Shown piece after piece: positions 55,222 to 64,000 of a stretch of 64,000 nt of DNA. The notes beneath the pieces were generated by a model that was not told where the DNA came from, did no database searches, and was given only the letters and a program-made list of their open reading frames with translations. The stretch comes from Budvicia aquatica DSM 5075 = ATCC 35567 (GTDB lineage Bacteria > Pseudomonadota > Gammaproteobacteria > Enterobacterales > Enterobacteriaceae). A program made the translations under genes and the position numbers. Location of the stretch: the NCBI RefSeq assembly GCF_000427805.1, contig NZ_KE386584.1:16021-80020 (forward strand), in the 5' to 3' direction. Numbering within the stretch: the first letter of the stretch is position 1; the number at the start of each line of letters is the position of its first letter.

Positions 55222-56501
55222 AAAATCATTCCAAACATCTGCTTTAGCTCGTCACCCAAATCGAACATATAAGCGTTGTTCATAATAGTGGAACGCATTA
55301 ATAGACCGTGATTGATAAACTCACCGTCAACAAAACCTTCTGCGGTTTTGGTCTGTTTTGCCTGAAAGGTGAAGATGTCCTGTAACACCACGTTATCCCC
55401 TTCAATTCCCATTATTTCGGTGATATTCATGATTTTTCTTGAGCCGTCGTTCATGCGGGAGACCTGAACAATCAGATTGACTGCCGAAGCTATATTGCGG
55501 CGTATCGCAGTAATCGGCATGCTCATGCCTGACATCATCACCATACTTTCTAGCCGGGCGACGGCATCTCTCGGGGAGTTGGCGTGCAGCGTGGACATCG
55601 ACCCGTCATGGCCGGTATTCATCGCCTGCAGCATTTCAAACGTTTCTTCGCCGCGACACTCACCGATAATAATGCGGTCCGGGCGCATACGCAGCGAGTT
55701 GATGACCAGATCGCGCATGGTGATTTGGCCGGTGTTCTCAACCCCGGCCAGCCGTGTTTCTAAACGCACAACGTGGGGCTGCATCAGCCTAAGTTCGGCA
55801 GCATCTTCCAGCGTGAGGATGCGTTCATTCTCACCAATATAGTGAGATAACGCATTAAGCAGGGTGGTTTTTCCTGAACCGGTTCCGCCGGAGATAATGA
55901 TATTTACCCGACAGCGGGCTGCGATAATTAACAGGTTGGCCATATCGCTGCTCATGGTTCCAAATTCAACCAGATCCGCCAACATTTTGTTATTTTTACT
56001 GAACTTACGAATTGAAATCGACGTTCCTTCCAGCGCAATCGGCGGAATAACGACGTTAAGACGACTTCCGTCGGGCAGTCGGGAATCAACCAACGGGCGG
56101 CCTTCGTCAATACGGCGACCGACCCGCAATACCAGGCGCTTAGCGATATCGGTTAATTGGCTATTATCGATAAAACGTTTGTTGGTTTTTTCCAATAGCC
56201 CAAAGCGTTCAACAAAAATCGATTCAGGGCCATTAACCAAAATATCACTGACGGTATCGTCTTCGATAAACTCTCGCAGAGGTCCAAAACCGAGAATTTC
56301 ATCGGCAATATTCTCCACCATCTGACGCTGCTGATAGGCGTTAATGTAGAGGCTTTTAGCCTCTATCACCGTCTCAACGTTTTTATTCAGCTCGGCGATC
56401 ATCGAATCTCGCTCAAGAACCAGATGTTCAATTTTTTCAATTTCGATACTCTTGAGCGTCTCTTCACGGATCAGTGCTTGAGTTTCAATATCAAGTTCCA
56501 T
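55218..56501 (-). CDS. tadA: TadA/CpaF pilus assembly ATPase
   Basis: The 427-residue type II/IV secretion ATPase has Walker A ISGGTGSGKTTLLNAL, an Asp-box/Walker B around RIIIGECRGEETFEMLQAMN, and the His-box TGHDGSMSTLHANSPRDAV. It powers Flp pilus extension (and, in relatives, retraction). The length is the family norm. Confidence 0.96.
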   Translation of the reverse strand: MELDIETQALIREETLKSIEIEKIEHLVLERDSMIAELNKNVETVIEAKSLYINAYQQRQMVENIADEILGFGPLREFIEDDTVSDILVNGPESIFVERFGLLEKTNKRFIDNSQLTDIAKRLVLRVGRRIDEGRPLVDSRLPDGSRLNVVIPPIALEGTSISIRKFSKNNKMLADLVEFGTMSSDMANLLIIAARCRVNIIISGGTGSGKTTLLNALSHYIGENERILTLEDAAELRLMQPHVVRLETRLAGVENTGQITMRDLVINSLRMRPDRIIIGECRGEETFEMLQAMNTGHDGSMSTLHANSPRDAVARLESMVMMSGMSMPITAIRRNIASAVNLIVQVSRMNDGSRKIMNITEIMGIEGDNVVLQDIFTFQAKQTKTAEGFVDGEFINHGLLMRSTIMNNAYMFDLGDELKQMFGMIL

Positions 56502-56512
56502 CTAGCTCTCTC

Positions 56513-57649
56513 CTATTTAGACCAAAGCTGGCGCAGATGCAGCAGCATCGATGCATTGGGCTTATTGTTTTTCACTTCTTCAATACCAAGTACGTAACGG
56601 GTCAGCTTATCCAGTGGATTTTTACGCCCCTTTCGCCAAAAGTCGGAAGCAACGGCCTTGGCGCCAATCTTCTTCATATAAGGCAAAGAAATATCGACCG
56701 GCTGCCCCAGTAGCGTTTCCAAATCCACCAAAGAAATACGCGACTCCATCGCTGGGCGGCTTTCATTCAGGCAGATATACAGACGCCTTGACGAACGCTT
56801 ACTGCTACGCTGTACACGCTCAAACTCGTCCAAAAACTTACGCGCGGTACGCACTGAAGAGGTGCTGTGATCAATCATCAGGATCCCGCACTGCGTATGT
56901 TCTGCCAGCGCATTTAGCCGCTCTTTATCAAAGCTCTGGATCGATTGGTCATAGACAATAAAGTTATACTTGGTAAACATCTGCTGCGATAAATCAGGTA
57001 TCTCCGGCGAAAGTTCCTGTCTTAAGTCGATATGTTCGTTATAAGGAACCGAGTCCTGATTCAGCTTTTTCCCCAGCAGCAGATCGATATCATGAGAGCC
57101 GTTTCCTCCCTGCATCAACAGCAGGGGCAGCGGTTTCAAAGCGGCAATCGCCCGAGAAAGCTGATAGCTGAGTAGCGTGGTGCCAATACCGCCTTTACAG
57201 CCAAATACGTTGATATTAATCGCTCTGCGTCGCTCTTCACGCACCAGGCCACCGGCAACCCGGTCAACGAGTTCTCCCACCTGAAAAGTCGAATAGAAGT
57301 AGGAAATCCCGTGTTCCATAAAATTTTGCGCTACCGCAATAGAGTCAAGATCGCCAACAACCGCACATCCACAATCGCGAGGAATTTGGCTATAGATCTT
57401 CGAAATAACTCGAGGAACATCATTGCAATGGGCAATATCAATCACCACTGCGCTAACAGATTCAGGAAGCGTAATTTTGTCAGCGTTAATGAAATCAATA
57501 GACAGTTCTTCAACCGGAGAGACACCGGCCATACGAATTCTTTGGCAAATATCCTGACGTAATGCATGACGGGATGAGATCACCAGCGTACTTTTATCAG
57601 CGTGATTCTTATTTTTCCGGACCTCATCCTTCTGTAAAAATAACAACAT
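56513..57649 (-). CDS. tadZ: TadZ/CpaE localisation protein
   Basis: The 378-residue protein has an N-terminal receiver-like domain without phospho-acceptor motif (AVVIDIAHCNDVPRVISKIY) and a C-terminal MinD/ParA-like ATPase fold. The deviant Walker A reads GCKGGIGTTLLS, with Thr in place of the usual Lys. TadZ proteins direct the Tad machine to its site in the cell. Confidence 0.9.
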   Translation of the reverse strand: MLLFLQKDEVRKNKNHADKSTLVISSRHALRQDICQRIRMAGVSPVEELSIDFINADKITLPESVSAVVIDIAHCNDVPRVISKIYSQIPRDCGCAVVGDLDSIAVAQNFMEHGISYFYSTFQVGELVDRVAGGLVREERRRAININVFGCKGGIGTTLLSYQLSRAIAALKPLPLLLMQGGNGSHDIDLLLGKKLNQDSVPYNEHIDLRQELSPEIPDLSQQMFTKYNFIVYDQSIQSFDKERLNALAEHTQCGILMIDHSTSSVRTARKFLDEFERVQRSSKRSSRRLYICLNESRPAMESRISLVDLETLLGQPVDISLPYMKKIGAKAVASDFWRKGRKNPLDKLTRYVLGIEEVKNNKPNASMLLHLRQLWSK

Positions 57650-57660
57650 GACTTCTGTCC

Positions 57661-58158
57661 TTAAAAAATAAAATCCATCGGGTTAACCAAGCTTCGGCGC
57701 AGAGAGTTATTCAGCGCACACCCGAGATCGTCGGTTTCCCGATAGCGATAGTTTTGAGTGTTGTAATTACAGCGCTGTGGCCTTAAGCGAACGGTTTCGA
57801 TATTCACCGTTAAGTTTGCCTGTTGATGGTCATCAAAACCGCCGACCACCTGACTGACTTTGATGGTGTAAGGAGCAACACCCTCTTTGATCAGGGACTG
57901 CCGAATTTTGGTGGCAATCGCCTTATAATCATTTTTTGACCAGCTAATGGTAATGGTGCTGCCACTACCCGATCCGAGTGCGTGCATCACCTTGCCCATC
58001 AAAATTTCCTTATCAATCTCAGCATTGCTACTGAGATCAAATGACTGAACTTCGACTTCAGGCGATGCATAAAAACGGCTGTTGTAGGTCTGGTTCTGAG
58101 CCTGAATTCCTGCGGAATAAGCGCTAATTAACAATACAAACATCCATAGGTGTCTCAT
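57661..58158 (-). CDS. rcpB: RcpB-like Tad accessory protein
   Basis: The 165-residue exported protein has a signal peptide ending AGIQA/QN and the periplasmic pattern LMGKVMHALGSGSGSTITIS, VGGFDDHQQANLTVNIETVR. Its position directly after the secretin and before tadZ identifies it as RcpB. It is thought to aid gating or localisation of the secretin. Confidence 0.78.
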   Translation of the reverse strand: MRHLWMFVLLISAYSAGIQAQNQTYNSRFYASPEVEVQSFDLSSNAEIDKEILMGKVMHALGSGSGSTITISWSKNDYKAIATKIRQSLIKEGVAPYTIKVSQVVGGFDDHQQANLTVNIETVRLRPQRCNYNTQNYRYRETDDLGCALNNSLRRSLVNPMDFIF

Positions 58159-59507
58159 TTCACAAACCCACCTTTATTGAGAAAATCCATCGCCCGTTTC
58201 TGATTACGGCTGTCGCGAAATCCGCTGAAATTGAAAAAGCGCTCGGTCGTACTGGTGTGTACAAAGTCAGGAAAGACGATGTCCCGTGATGAAACCGGCT
58301 TAACCAGGTTTACCGTTGCCACCACCACCAATTCGGTGCGATTACGTTCAGTTGAAGCGTTGCGGAAAAAAGCACCTAGAATAGGAATATCACCAACATA
58401 GGGCACGCGAGCCAATGACTCTTTTTCTGAGGCATTAATTAATCCGCCTAACAGAAAACTCTCCCCGTCCCCCAGTTCTACAGTTGTACGGGCTCGGCGG
58501 GTTTTTAACGCAGGAAATGAATCGCCGGCATCCGTTTTATAGACGTTATCCAAGCTGCTGACTTCTTCGCCCAACATCAGGCGGATGCGTCGGGTATCGC
58601 TAACTTTGGCGCCAATATTGAGCTTGATACCAAACTCTTTGTACTGAACGTTGGTACCATTTTGCGAAGTGGTCACGATGGGAATCTCACCGCCAACTAA
58701 AAAATCGGCAGTTTCTCCTGATAATACCGAGAGGTTGGGCTCTGCCAGTACTCTGGCAATTGAATCATTACTGATGGCATGAACTAAGTTGCTTAGGGAG
58801 TCAGCATCAAACTTAATAAAGTTAAAGGTGCCTGCATTCTGACCGATGGTGCTCCAATCAATACCGACGTTGTCAGTAAAATCTTTAGTTACCTCAACGA
58901 TAGACAGCTTAACGTTAACCTGATTCGTCAGCGGTAGCCTGAGCTTATTGACGACACCTTTGTACGAAACCTCATTAAGAAAGGACATCGGATTTTCGTT
59001 ATTACCTCCGCCACTATCGTCCTTATCCTTTACCGTCTTTAAAACTTCCGTTTTATCAGCGCCAACGCCCTCACCGACAATTTGGTAAATACGATCCCGG
59101 GCTTCTTCGTTCGGCACCGTACCGATTAACAGATAGGTTTTACCGGCACGCTGAATACTGACGTTACTGTCAGGAAATTCTGCCCTTATGATTTTATCAA
59201 CGGTCCCTAACAGGTTATTGACCACCAGTGAAACCTGAACGATCTGGCGGCCGCTCTGATCAAATACGGAAAAGTCTGCACGTCCTTCTTTGCGGCCATA
59301 CAGCACTAAGCTGTTATCATTAACTAACTCATAATCAGCAATATCCGCCGAGGAGACAAATACCGTATCGATAATCTCCTGAGTGTTAATAATTCGCGAT
59401 TCACCAGGCTCCAGATAAACTTCATAGGCCTGAGCTAAAAATGAAAACAGGAAACCGCCGGTTAACATTGAAAATAGCGCAAATTTTCTAATTTTATGGC
59501 TGAACAC
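58155..59507 (-). CDS. rcpA: RcpA/CpaC outer membrane secretin
   Basis: The 450-residue precursor has a signal peptide ending FLAQA, an N-terminal pilus-formation domain (VYLEPGESRIINTQEIIDTV), a BON-like domain and the secretin domain (RVLAEPNLSVLSGETADFLV, GGEIPIVTTSQNGTNVQYKE, VPYVGDIPILGAFFRN). It forms the pore through which the Flp pilus passes. Confidence 0.95.
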   Translation of the reverse strand: MFSHKIRKFALFSMLTGGFLFSFLAQAYEVYLEPGESRIINTQEIIDTVFVSSADIADYELVNDNSLVLYGRKEGRADFSVFDQSGRQIVQVSLVVNNLLGTVDKIIRAEFPDSNVSIQRAGKTYLLIGTVPNEEARDRIYQIVGEGVGADKTEVLKTVKDKDDSGGGNNENPMSFLNEVSYKGVVNKLRLPLTNQVNVKLSIVEVTKDFTDNVGIDWSTIGQNAGTFNFIKFDADSLSNLVHAISNDSIARVLAEPNLSVLSGETADFLVGGEIPIVTTSQNGTNVQYKEFGIKLNIGAKVSDTRRIRLMLGEEVSSLDNVYKTDAGDSFPALKTRRARTTVELGDGESFLLGGLINASEKESLARVPYVGDIPILGAFFRNASTERNRTELVVVATVNLVKPVSSRDIVFPDFVHTSTTERFFNFSGFRDSRNQKRAMDFLNKGGFVK

Positions 59508-59511
59508 GGTG

Positions 59512-60333
59512 TTATCCCCTGATCTCTTTAATGGTGCGTAATTGAGGTAATAGTGAATCTAGCCTGATTTTTCCTGCCTCAGAGCCACCCTTCACCGGCA
59601 GCAGTAGCAGCTCACCGGCTTTTTCTACCGTATGTATAAATTCCAGATCGCGGGTTTTTGCCCTTAGTTGGATATAGCCCAGCACTTCGTCGCCACGCAG
59701 CTCTTTTTTGATATCAACCTTAGGCATACGCAGGATTGTTAATGGGGAAATTAAGCGACTTAAGACATACTTATCGCTACCACCGGCTGAACTGCTGCCA
59801 GATTCAATGCTGACTTCCGACTTCATACGTTTGTCTTTAGATACTTCGAGCATGCGTAAATAGAGGGCAACTTCATCTCCGGGGGATAATGAATCCAGCA
59901 GGTAACTATTAGAGATTCGAACAGGAAAGCTGTAGGTCATCTCATCAGTGCCTAAACTGTTTAAAACGTAACCAGGGCTGTCCGGGCTATCCAGCATATC
60001 GGCAACAATATAGCTTTCAGCTTTGATCGAGCTTTTCAGTAAATAGCCGCGCAAGGAGCCGCTGTTCAACCCGGAGATATCGAGACTAATTAAATCACTG
60101 TTCTCTTCGACGGTAAGTTCGCTAATCTGATAATCCTCCGGCTTGATAATATGGCCGTTAACAAGATCTGTTTTAGCCACCGCCAGTACAATCCTGCGTT
60201 TGGAGGGATCCTGAGTAGTGACAGTTGAAGTCCCTGTTGTCGGATTCGGCTCGCTTCCGGCAAACACCAGAATGCCAACCACCCCGACGGCAATAACGAT
60301 TAGTGAGACAAAAAACATCATTCTATGATTCAC
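59512..60333 (-). CDS. rcpC: RcpC/CpaB pilus assembly protein
   Basis: The 273-residue protein has one N-terminal helix and two SAF/antifreeze-like domains (VLAVAKTDLVNGHIIKPEDY, SPGDEVALYLRMLEVSKDK). It is periplasmic and associates with the secretin. It lies four bases upstream of rcpA. Confidence 0.92.
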   Translation of the reverse strand: MNHRMMFFVSLIVIAVGVVGILVFAGSEPNPTTGTSTVTTQDPSKRRIVLAVAKTDLVNGHIIKPEDYQISELTVEENSDLISLDISGLNSGSLRGYLLKSSIKAESYIVADMLDSPDSPGYVLNSLGTDEMTYSFPVRISNSYLLDSLSPGDEVALYLRMLEVSKDKRMKSEVSIESGSSSAGGSDKYVLSRLISPLTILRMPKVDIKKELRGDEVLGYIQLRAKTRDLEFIHTVEKAGELLLLPVKGGSEAGKIRLDSLLPQLRTIKEIRG

Positions 60334-60405
60334 TGCGAATAACTCTCCTGATAGTTAAGGTTTATTGATACTGGTTATGGCCTGATTGATAGCCAATAAG
60401 GCTAA

Positions 60406-60831
60406 TTAAGTAATAAAACAGGCCAGAAAAAATCCCACGGCAATGGCCGGGCCATAGGGCACGCCCGACTGGCGAATAGATCGACGGAAAAATAGGAAAC
60501 CAATAAAAACGATAAGCCCGCCCAGCACTGAGATCAGCCATAAAAAAGGCCAAATTTGCTGAGGTGTTAAAGAGAGAGAAAGCGCAGAAATAAGTTTTAC
60601 GTCTCCTGCACCTAATATATTAAAATTGAATAGAATAAATCCCAAAGTTAAAAAACTTAAGGCTGCTAAAATATTAATAGTATTGTGGTGATAGAGAGCA
60701 ATAGGAATAGACGTGACAAAAATAGCAACAATAGCTTTATTACTAATAGTTCTGGAACGAATATCAGTATAGGTTATCCATAAAAGCATTATTAGCATTA
60801 TTAAATAAATGCCATTCATTAAAGTTGTCAT
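60406..60831 (-). CDS. tadV: TadV/CpaA prepilin peptidase
   Basis: The 141-residue, membrane aspartyl protease has its two catalytic Asp residues in YTDIRSRTISN and LGAGDVKLISAL. It lacks the N-terminal methylase domain, as usual for the Tad type. It should process the Flp prepilin and the TadE/TadF pseudopilins after glycine. Confidence 0.93.
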   Translation of the reverse strand: MTTLMNGIYLIMLIMLLWITYTDIRSRTISNKAIVAIFVTSIPIALYHHNTINILAALSFLTLGFILFNFNILGAGDVKLISALSLSLTPQQIWPFLWLISVLGGLIVFIGFLFFRRSIRQSGVPYGPAIAVGFFLACFIT

Positions 60832-60851
60832 TACATTCCTTGTTATGAAAG

Positions 60852-60889
60852 TTAAAGTGCTTAGAATTTCTAATCTCCAAGCACTTTAA
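60852..60889 (-). terminator. Hairpin between flp and tadV
   Basis: TTAAAGTGCTT pairs perfectly with AAGCACTTTAA over a 16-nt loop in the gap between the pilin gene and the rest of the operon. It likely attenuates transcription so that pilin is made in excess. Confidence 0.72.
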
Positions 60890-60974
60890 TAGAATCCGAT
60901 GGCCCATAAAATGAGTGTCAGTTCATAAATATAATCTCTGCGCCCCTATAGACAGCATCAGATAATTCTGACAA

Positions 60975-61205
60975 TTAGCTGCCAGCAACAACCGCATTAA
61001 TTGAAGCTGCAATCTTCTCAAATGCTTTCTTCAGTTCGAACAGGAAGCCACTACCAGAACCATTACCCAGAACAACTGCTAATAGTGATGCTACAGCAAC
61101 ACCGATTAATGCGTATTCGATGGCAGTAATACCGCGTTGATCTTTTAAGAAGCTCTCAATGCGTAAAGAAGCAGCGATATAACCTTTAGTCATCATATTA
61201 AACAT
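60975..61205 (-). CDS. flp: Flp pilin
   Basis: The 76-residue prepilin has a 25-residue leader ending DQRG and the Flp signature G/ITAIEYALIGVAVA, with Glu at +5 and Tyr at +6. A Phe-rich C-terminal half follows (FLFELKKAFEKI). AAGGA lies seven bases before the ATG. It is the main subunit of the Tad pilus and the first gene of the operon. Confidence 0.96.
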   Translation of the reverse strand: MFNMMTKGYIAASLRIESFLKDQRGITAIEYALIGVAVASLLAVVLGNGSGSGFLFELKKAFEKIAASINAVVAGS

Positions 61206-61523
61206 ATCTAATTCCTTTATGAAAAAATACTCACAATCAGTATTGTTGAGTGTATTTATATTTGCCTATTAACTTATTACCCGCCAACTATTAAAGTAGC
61301 GAAAATTAAAGTTATCCCTGTAAAGCAAACTGAAAATATAAATCCATTTATCTAACAGACAAAAATTAGCTGAAGAAAAAAATAGTATTTTTCGATTTTC
61401 GGTTACCAGAAGATAACGAGACAAATTTAATCACATTCAAGTTTGAGTATTCTATTCTTTCACTCTCAATTAATTTGATACATTCTTAATAAATTACTTT
61501 AACTAATATTCTCACCTTATTAT
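61206..61523. other. flp promoter region
   Basis: These 318 AT-rich bases between the regulator and flp contain no gene. They must hold the operon promoter and probably the binding site of the neighbouring regulator. No clear dyad or consensus promoter was singled out. Confidence 0.45.
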
Positions 61524-62114
61524 CTACATATATGACCGAAGTAAAATATAAATAATCAGGACTGATAGCGTACTTAGCCAGCAGACAGCAACCACCGCGA
61601 GTAGCGATACCAGGAAGTTCCATCGCCGATCGGAGAATAGAGTGGCGGGTTTAGGCAACCTCTCATTTTCTCTTTTTTCAGTTATCGCAACAGGCGCGTC
61701 TTCGCGATGTTGAATGGGTGGAGTAACCGATTCAGGTTCAGGCTGAGCTGAAGAATGTAATACCTTTTCCGGCGTGGTGTCAGGCTTTTCAGTCGCTATC
61801 TTAGTTACCTTCCCTACGTATTGAGCCCCTTTTCTCGGAATAGTTCGAATTAACGTCTCCCTTAAACCCACCTGAGAAAATGCCTTACGCAGTGCATACA
61901 GCTGACCATAATAGCTACTCTCACTAATGGCACCGCTTTGTTCTTTCCATACCTGATGAATGAGCTTCTCTTTTTCAGTCACTCCGTTAAGCAATAAGAT
62001 AAGAAAACGGAGACTGTTTTCAGTCAGCTCGAGAACCGTTCCATCTGCACCGATCAGGCACCGTTCTGAAGGTGAAAACTCTACGTCATTCTCTAACTTA
62101 AATCTCATATTCAT
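61524..62114 (-). CDS. Membrane-anchored winged-helix regulator (CadC/ToxR-like) upstream of flp
   Basis: The 196-residue protein has an N-terminal OmpR-type winged helix (VLELTENSLRFLILLLNGVT, YYGQLYALRKAFSQVG, RTIPRKGAQYVG). A Pro/Glu-rich linker runs to about 160, then one transmembrane helix (LVSLLAVVAVCWLSTLSVLI). Only about five residues follow the helix, so there is no periplasmic sensor domain of the CadC kind. Its position makes it the likely activator of the Tad operon. Signals could come through partners in the membrane. Confidence 0.82.
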   Translation of the reverse strand: MNMRFKLENDVEFSPSERCLIGADGTVLELTENSLRFLILLLNGVTEKEKLIHQVWKEQSGAISESSYYGQLYALRKAFSQVGLRETLIRTIPRKGAQYVGKVTKIATEKPDTTPEKVLHSSAQPEPESVTPPIQHREDAPVAITEKRENERLPKPATLFSDRRWNFLVSLLAVVAVCWLSTLSVLIIYILLRSYM

Positions 62115-63108
62115 AGGTCTATATATCCCTTATATGACAAAACCTAAACCATAAAATCACAAAAAAACAACCACTGATATTTAATCATCCCTACCATCAA
62201 TAACGGTATACTTTGATATATTCAATGAAAATGCAGACTAACTAAAAACGAATAAAAGACAGAAAGACGTGAGGTTTTTGATAAATATAAATCACATTAA
62301 CTCCCTGTACTAAAACGTACATTACAAATAATTTTGACATAGCGACTTCATATCTGGCATATCGGACTCATGCGTTTCAGTCCATAAATAGTGATATGGA
62401 TTTATTACATAACTAGTAGCAAGTCTTAATTTTAATATACCGTTAAGAAATAACCTTAGGCAGTCGCTATATAACCAGTTGTGCTGAAATATGTCAAACA
62501 TTCTTATGTGGCTAATTTTAAATACCTTATTTATTCTTAATTAATCTCAATAGACATTGAAAAACGCCAAATACTGTCAATTAAAAACAAATTTATCAGT
62601 CATTGGCAGTTAATATAGAAGAATAGACAATATGGAAAAACAGCCAACTGGCCAAAACTGTAACAAAAACCTTAAATTTCATTAAGATAATTAAAAAACA
62701 AATGTTTAGCTAAAAATGTAATCTAAATCAAATAAATAGCCTTTTATGAGTAACTATAGAGGAGAGCCAGAAGAATAATTTGCTAAAAAAAAGGAAAAAC
62801 CAATCATTTAATGAGTTGTTAAAAGCTTTGTCTTTTCAAAAAAACAAAATAACATACTGGATGAAAACACTTTAAAACCATATTATAAAAATAAATCATC
62901 GGTAATAGCATACTATATTAAAATTATTGAATAGTATTAGCCAAGCATAAAAACACGCTTGGGAAACAGTGGATACTTAATACCTAATGAATTCATTAAA
63001 ACTATTATTAAATATAAAAACAGTGAATGGGATGATAGTAAAAAAGTTATTATAATGGCTTGAGATATGTATTATCAGTAAATATGGATAAATGAGGTTT
63101 AAGTAGCA
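62115..63108. other. AT-rich intergenic region
   Basis: About one kilobase without a supported gene. From about 62780 to 63063 the plus strand gives coding-like but broken frames (for example LGNSGYLIPNEFIKTIIKYK), which may be a decayed gene. A small stem, CCAAGC with GCTTGG, lies at 62941-62962. The remainder shows no signal I can name beyond being very AT-rich. Confidence 0.45.
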
Positions 63109-63143
63109 TTTCACTTGAGACTCTTAAAGAGTCTCAAGTGAAA
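63109..63143. terminator. 35-bp perfect palindrome downstream of ygiQ
   Basis: TTTCACTTGAGACTCTT and its exact complement flank a single central A. The RNA from either strand would fold into a stem of about 15 bp. It lies 43 bp beyond the ygiQ stop codon. A seven-A run follows on the plus strand. It most likely ends ygiQ transcription. Confidence 0.7.
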
Positions 63144-63186
63144 AAAAGGAAGTGACAATGATATACACTAATTGATAATTTTAATT

Positions 63187-64000
63187 CTAACGCGTTCTGC
63201 TTTTACCCTTTATTCCACTAGCCCCATTAGCCTTTGCTGTTTTAGGCGAACGCGAAGAAGAAGATGTCCGTTCGCTATGCCCTGCCTTACTATCAGCTTT
63301 GGGTCCATTTCTATTGGGTTTAGCCGCTGGCTTACTGCCTTTGCCGGGATCTCGCTGCTGCTCAATATCAGTATGCTTAGTCATTGCCGGGCGGGTATTA
63401 CGCAAACTACGCTTAGCCGCTCTTTGCTCTTCAATCGTCGGAGCAGGCACTAAGCACTCTCGGCGGCTGCCAATCAGATGTTTTAATCCCATCTCTTCCA
63501 GCGCACTACGAATCATCGGCCAGTTAGCCGGATCGTGATAACGCAATAAGGCTTTTTGCAACCGGCGCTGACGATCGCCTTTCGGTATGGCAACCTCTTC
63601 ACTTTTGTAATCTACCTTCGCCAGTGGATTTTTTCCGGTGTAATACATGGTGGTTGAATTGGCCAAAGGAGACGGATAGAAATTCTGTACCTGATCGAGA
63701 CGGAATCGATGTTTCTTTAGCCATAGAGCCAGATTAACCATATCTTCATCCTCAGTTCCCGGATGGGCTGAGATAAAATAAGGGATTAAATACTGCTCTT
63801 TGCCAGCCTGCTTAGAATAGGTATCAAATAGCTCTTTAAAACGGTCATAGCTGCCCATTCCCGGCTTCATCATTTTTGATAGCGGACCGTTTTCAGTATG
63901 TTCCGGGGCTATTTTCAGGTAGCCACCAACGTGGTGAGTTGCCAGTTCCTTAATATACCGAGGATCCTGCACCGCCAGATCGTAACGAACGCCGGAAGCG
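63187..64000 (-). CDS. ygiQ: YgiQ-family radical SAM protein, C-terminal part
   Basis: The frame is open to the window edge, giving the last 270 residues of a protein that in E. coli is over 700 long. The visible part is the end of the radical SAM barrel ([43 protein letters not shown]), followed by the DUF3362 C-terminal segment ([32 protein letters not shown]). A long basic low-complexity tail closes it. The CxxxCxxC cluster motif would be outside the window. The function is unsettled. Confidence 0.93.
   Translation of the reverse strand, partial: ASGVRYDLAVQDPRYIKELATHHVGGYLKIAPEHTENGPLSKMMKPGMGSYDRFKELFDTYSKQAGKEQYLIPYFISAHPGTEDEDMVNLALWLKKHRFRLDQVQNFYPSPLANSTTMYYTGKNPLAKVDYKSEEVAIPKGDRQRRLQKALLRYHDPANWPMIRSALEEMGLKHLIGSRRECLVPAPTIEEQRAAKRSLRNTRPAMTKHTDIEQQRDPGKGSKPAAKPNRNGPKADSKAGHSERTSSSSRSPKTAKANGASGIKGKSRTR

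Noticed and set aside
55477-56325. Plus-strand frames opposite tadA
   Set aside because: Shadows of the strongly conserved tadA ATPase gene.

Overview
The window reads as chromosome of a gamma-proteobacterium of the order Enterobacterales. The evidence is gene content: zraPSR, an ilvBN operon with its ivbL leader peptide, a yiaK-to-sgbE ascorbate/diketogulonate operon under a YiaJ-type IclR regulator, yccM, yehS, ygiQ, and ERIC (IRU) repeats, one of them exactly 127 bp. The moderate GC content, AT-rich intergenic DNA and mixture of homologues would fit Budviciaceae such as Limnobaculum, Pragia or Budvicia. That placement is inference, not something read directly from a marker gene.

Layout. 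1-4594: the N-terminal part of a giant Ig-repeat (BapA-like) type I secreted adhesin that runs off the left edge, and a TolC-family outer membrane protein. 5264-9365: a divergent zinc-stress module, zraP against zraS-zraR, with sigma-54 promoter elements and three similar dyads between them. 9629-13470: housekeeping and stress genes (CHMI-like isomerase, TerC, PACE efflux protein, LysR regulator, YehS). 13670-23367: the yia/sgb operon (yiaK, yiaL, yiaX1, yiaX2, lyxK, sgbH, sgbU, sgbE) and divergent yiaJ, with a small transposon-like element in the control region. 23731-26743: a two-partner-secretion transporter (TpsB) beside a glycine-rich lipoprotein. 27319-36630: two PAP2 phosphatases, an MFS carrier, ilvBN with attenuator, a ketopantoate-reductase-like gene, mgtE and yccM. 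36684-42903: a sugar-acid or glycoside locus (GntR regulator, GH31 glycosidase, ACS-type MFS transporter, LacI regulator). 43409-49456: a CS1/CFA-type (alternate chaperone-usher) fimbrial operon. 50023-62114: a complete Tad (Flp) pilus operon headed by a membrane-anchored winged-helix regulator. 63187-64000: the C-terminal part of ygiQ.

How the genes work together. The right-hand 20 kb and the left-hand 5 kb are surface-adhesion systems: a CS1-type fimbria, a Tad pilus, a Bap-like adhesin and a two-partner exporter. The middle is carbon-source scavenging. The ascorbate operon should convert 2,3-diketo-L-gulonate to 3-keto-L-gulonate (YiaK), phosphorylate it (LyxK), decarboxylate it (SgbH) and epimerise it (SgbU, SgbE) to D-xylulose 5-phosphate; an MFS carrier takes the place of the E. 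coli TRAP transporter. The GH31 cluster probably takes up and cleaves an acidic glycoside.

No tRNA, rRNA, CRISPR array or intact insertion sequence was recognised. Starts were adjusted where a better Shine-Dalgarno sequence, signal peptide or family alignment pointed to a downstream codon.
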